From assembly GCA_965205525.1 (NCBI GenBank), contig OZ242171.1:372001-436000 (forward strand): DNA of 64,000 nt. The letters are read 5' to 3'. Origin of the DNA: G965205525 sp965205525. Lineage in GTDB: Bacteria; Pseudomonadota; Gammaproteobacteria; JABABF01. The notes beneath the pieces are model-generated. The model was not told where the DNA came from. It saw only the letters and a list, made by a program, of their open reading frames with translations, and made no database searches. Both the position numbers and the translations under genes were made by a program. Positions within the stretch are counted from its first letter, which is position 1. Every line of letters starts with the position of its first letter. Shown here one piece after another: positions 61,371-64,000 of the stretch.

Positions 61371-62402
61371 ATGCGTCTGGTCAACTTGTACGGTCCCGAT
61401 AATTTTCAGATTGACGAAGTGCCGCGCCCATCCGTGGGGCCGGAGGATGCGCTGCTGCGGGTGATGGTGTGCGGCATTTGCGGCAGTGACTTGGGCTACG
61501 TGGCGGCGGGGGGGCTTCTGGGCCCCGCCGAGCAGGCCATGCCCTTGGGGCATGAGCTCTCTGCCGTGGTGGAGGAAGTGGGAACTGCGGTGCAGGGGCT
61601 AAGCCCGGGTATGCGGGTGGCAGTCAACCCGATGGGGGCGGGGAATGCCATCGGCAACGGCGGCCCGGAAGGAGGCTTTGCCGACTACCTCCTGGTGCGC
61701 AACGCCGCCCGGGGGGGCTGCATCCACCCCCTCTCGGATGCGATCACCCCCCACATGGGCGCTCTGGTGGAGCCCTTGGCGGTATCTCTGCACGCGGTCA
61801 AGAAGGGCGGGGCCGGGACCGGGACCCGGGCCGCCATCTTCGGTGCCGGTCCCATCGGTCTCGGTGCCATCCCTGCTCTCAAGGCCCGGGGCGCCGCCGA
61901 TATCGTGGCGGTGGACCTGTCTCGGGCCCGCCTCGGCCTGGCGCGCCAGCTGGGGGCGGATGCGGCGCTGCATCCCGAAGAGGGCTCGGTGTGGGAAGAG
62001 CTGCGCTCCCGCCACGGCGAGGTGGATGTATTCGGCTTCCCATCAGCAGCCACGGATCTTTTCATTGATGCCTCCGGCTCCGGCGCTCTCTTGCAGGAGA
62101 TGATCGCCAATGCGGGTCCGGGTGCCCGCCTGGTGGTGGCGGGTCTGCACAAGGCGCCGGTGCCGGTGGACTTTGCCGTTGTCCTGATGAAGGAGCTTAG
62201 CATCTGCGGCAGCATGGCCTATCCCGACGACGAGTTCTCCGAGGTGATCAGCATGCTGGAGGAGGGGAAGACAGACGTGACCCCCCTGATCAGCGAGTGC
62301 TTTCCCTTGGCGGAGTTCTCTCAGGCTTTCTCTGCCGCCCGCAATCCCGAGCACGGTGCCAAAATCATGGTGGAGATCGGCCTTCGGGAAGAGGGACGGT
62401 GA
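61371..62402 (+). CDS. Zinc-dependent alcohol dehydrogenase (MDR family)
   Basis: 343-residue medium-chain dehydrogenase. Catalytic zinc site Cys34/Cys37 region (CGICGSD) and GHE at 60-62. Rossmann motif GAGPIGLGAI. The structural-zinc lobe lacks its four cysteines: it reads NPMGAGNAIGNGGPEGG. Resembles butanediol/threonine-type branches but substrate is unknown. GGGGAGTGAGG precedes the ATG; stop overlaps pssA by 4 bp. Confidence 0.9.
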   Translation: MRLVNLYGPDNFQIDEVPRPSVGPEDALLRVMVCGICGSDLGYVAAGGLLGPAEQAMPLGHELSAVVEEVGTAVQGLSPGMRVAVNPMGAGNAIGNGGPEGGFADYLLVRNAARGGCIHPLSDAITPHMGALVEPLAVSLHAVKKGGAGTGTRAAIFGAGPIGLGAIPALKARGAADIVAVDLSRARLGLARQLGADAALHPEEGSVWEELRSRHGEVDVFGFPSAATDLFIDASGSGALLQEMIANAGPGARLVVAGLHKAPVPVDFAVVLMKELSICGSMAYPDDEFSEVISMLEEGKTDVTPLISECFPLAEFSQAFSAARNPEHGAKIMVEIGLREEGR

Positions 62403-63301
62403 GCGAACAGACCCCTGTGGAGCGGGAGCCGCCCGAACCCGGTGTCGGGCAGACCCCGCCGCCGCCGCAAGGAGATCCCTCCTGGGTGCCAGGAGGCACC
62501 CCCGAGGCACCGGATGAGCCCATCCTGGCATTGGATGAACATGTGGAGGAGGTCTCTGAGGGCGGGCGCAGGGTGCGTCGCCGAGGGGTCTTCCTGCTTC
62601 CCAACCTGCTCACCACCGGGGCGCTGTTCGCCGGTTTTCTGGCCATTGTTCAGTCCCTGGAAGGGCAGTTCGGCTACGCTGCATCTGCGATTTTTGCAGC
62701 GGCCCTCTTGGACGGTCTAGATGGGCGTATCGCCCGGCTGACCAACGCCCAGAGCGCCTTCGGTCAGCAGTACGATAGCCTGTCGGATGTCATTTCCTTC
62801 GGGGTTGCACCGGCCTTGGTGATGTACCAGTGGGGGCTTGCCCCCCTGCAGGCCTTCGGCCAGATTGCGGCTTTTTTCTACACCACCTGCACCGCCTTGC
62901 GGCTGGCCCACTTCAACACCCGGGCCCATGAGAAGGGGGATGACCGGGAGTTTATCGGGCTTGCGAGTCCGGCGGGGGCGGTGCTCTTGAGCTCCCTAGC
63001 CTGGTTCAGCAGCGAGACCGGGCTCGGGGATGCCCGCATCCTGTCCGAGAATTGGGCTTGGCTGGCCTGCCTGGTCACGGTTGCAACGGGTCTTTTGATG
63101 CTGCTTCGGGTGCCTTACCGCAGTTTCAAGGAAATTGATTTTCGCGGGCGCGTTCCCTTTGCCTCGGTGCTGGTGATGCTGCTGCTGTTTGCCGTCATCG
63201 CCGTGGACCCGCCCCGCATGCTGCTGCTGCTCTCCGCCGTTTATGCCTTTTCCGGGCCGCTGTCCATGCTGTGGGCCCGGCTGCGGCGACGGCAGGGCTG
63301 A
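62399..63301 (+). CDS. pssA: CDP-diacylglycerol-serine O-phosphatidyltransferase PssA
   Basis: 300-residue membrane enzyme making phosphatidylserine. The CDP-alcohol motif DG-x2-AR-x8-G-x3-D-x3-D is complete (DGRIAR to YDSLSD). About eight membrane helices follow a Pro-rich cytoplasmic N-terminus of some 60 residues. GTG start overlaps the dehydrogenase stop. Confidence 0.93.
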   Translation: MSEQTPVEREPPEPGVGQTPPPPQGDPSWVPGGTPEAPDEPILALDEHVEEVSEGGRRVRRRGVFLLPNLLTTGALFAGFLAIVQSLEGQFGYAASAIFAAALLDGLDGRIARLTNAQSAFGQQYDSLSDVISFGVAPALVMYQWGLAPLQAFGQIAAFFYTTCTALRLAHFNTRAHEKGDDREFIGLASPAGAVLLSSLAWFSSETGLGDARILSENWAWLACLVTVATGLLMLLRVPYRSFKEIDFRGRVPFASVLVMLLLFAVIAVDPPRMLLLLSAVYAFSGPLSMLWARLRRRQG

Positions 63302-63357
63302 TCTCCTCCGGTAAACAGAACTTTTATACTGTTTGCTGTTCCAAAGATATACCCGCC

Positions 63358-64000
63358 ATGTTGATTCGCCTACAAGACCGCTGTGAGCCTCGCTCCTTTG
63401 AGATCACTCCGGAGAAAGTCTATCTGTCCCGCCGTCGCCTGATGCAGACGGCGGGGGCGGCGGCCCTCCTGCCCTTGGCCTTGGCCCAGGGGGAGGCCCA
63501 TGCCGAGGCACAGGGCAGGATCCTCGCACCCCTCAAGTACCGGCGGGCCGGGCCAGAGACAGCGGCGACGGGGTTTTATACGGCGGAGCCCCTCACCCCC
63601 TACCAGGATGTCACCCACTACAACAATTTTTATGAGTTCGGCACCAGCAAAGCAAGCCCGGCCCGCCATGCCGGGGCACTGCGTGTCAAGCCCTGGTCGG
63701 TGCGCATTGCGGGGGAAACCGAAAAGCCCGGAGAATATGCCCTGGAGGATCTTCTCGCTCCCCATTCCCTGGAAGAGCGCATTTACCGGCTGCGCTGCGT
63801 GGAGGCATGGTCCATGGTGATCCCCTGGGTCGGCATTCCTCTGGGCGATCTGCTCAAGCGCTACCCCCCCACTTCCAAGGCCCGCTATGTAGCCTTTACC
63901 ACCTTGCACGACCCCAAGCAGATGCGGGGGCAGAGAAGATGGAGTTTCGGCAGCCTGAAGTGGCCCTATGTGGAGGGCCTGCGCTTGGACGAGGCAATGC
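63358..64000 (+). CDS. msrP: MsrP (YedY) methionine-sulfoxide reductase catalytic subunit, 3' truncated
   Basis: First 214 residues. Tat signal SRRRLMQTAGAAALLPLALA at 24-43 sends the molybdopterin enzyme to the periplasm, where it repairs oxidised methionine. Cys147 in YRLRCVEAWSMVIPW is the molybdenum ligand. Truncated by the window end, so msrQ is not seen. Confidence 0.94.
   Translation, partial: MLIRLQDRCEPRSFEITPEKVYLSRRRLMQTAGAAALLPLALAQGEAHAEAQGRILAPLKYRRAGPETAATGFYTAEPLTPYQDVTHYNNFYEFGTSKASPARHAGALRVKPWSVRIAGETEKPGEYALEDLLAPHSLEERIYRLRCVEAWSMVIPWVGIPLGDLLKRYPPTSKARYVAFTTLHDPKQMRGQRRWSFGSLKWPYVEGLRLDEAM

Overview
The window is a high-GC chromosome segment of a gammaproteobacterium. 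Evidence: hflD beside mnmA and purB, an isc-ndk-rlmN-ispG-hisS-yfgM-bamB-der block in the gammaproteobacterial order, a FabY-type ketoacyl synthase, and a BioH-BioC fusion. Small departures from the usual gene orders, F420/FMN-type acyl-CoA chemistry and a large hairpin array suggest an uncultivated, possibly marine or host-associated lineage; that habitat reading is inference. No rRNA, tRNA, IS element, prophage or CRISPR array was recognised.

Layout. 0-2.2 kb: end of an RfbH-like sugar enzyme, an SDR and queF. 2.1-5.5 kb (minus): mnmA, hflD, purB. 5.8-10 kb: icd, clpS, clpA. 10.1-13.6 kb (minus): infA, an NTF2-like protein, envC, gpmI. 13.7-16.7 kb: an SDR, rubredoxin, an acyl-CoA dehydrogenase and a decayed inverted copy of the SDR 3' end. 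16.7-20.4 kb: cysE and modABC. 20.5-26.2 kb: comF and bioB-bioF-bioHC-bioD behind a BirA-type operator. 26.2-32 kb: complete isc operon behind an IscR type 1 site. 32-39.5 kb: ndk-rlmN-ispG-hisS-yfgM-bamB-der, lacking pilF and rodZ between rlmN and ispG. 39.5-40.7 kb: membrane-anchored retropepsin-like protein.

40.9-50.6 kb is a one-direction catabolic operon: acyl-CoA dehydrogenase, truncated haemoglobin, two DUF35 OB-fold proteins, two thiolase-like proteins, acyl-CoA synthetase, enoyl-CoA hydratase, alpha-methylacyl-CoA racemase and an LLM flavin/F420 enzyme. It looks built for branched-chain or sterol-side-chain acyl-CoA breakdown. 50.6-53.5 kb: a molybdopterin oxidoreductase and a MAPEG protein. 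53.54-54.29 kb: a non-coding array of twenty 29-bp hairpin repeats joined to four related hairpins in opposite sense. 54.3-64 kb: GlxA-type regulator, fabY, DUF4399 protein, a phosphate-type porin behind a PHO box, queD, an SDR, an enoyl-CoA hydratase, a zinc alcohol dehydrogenase, pssA and the start of msrP.

Three themes connect the genes. Cofactor supply: the isc genes, biotin synthesis and molybdate uptake serve Fe-S, biotin and molybdenum enzymes, two of the last (the MopB enzyme and MsrP) being in the window. Queuosine synthesis appears as queF and queD at opposite ends. Acyl-CoA metabolism is spread over three loci.
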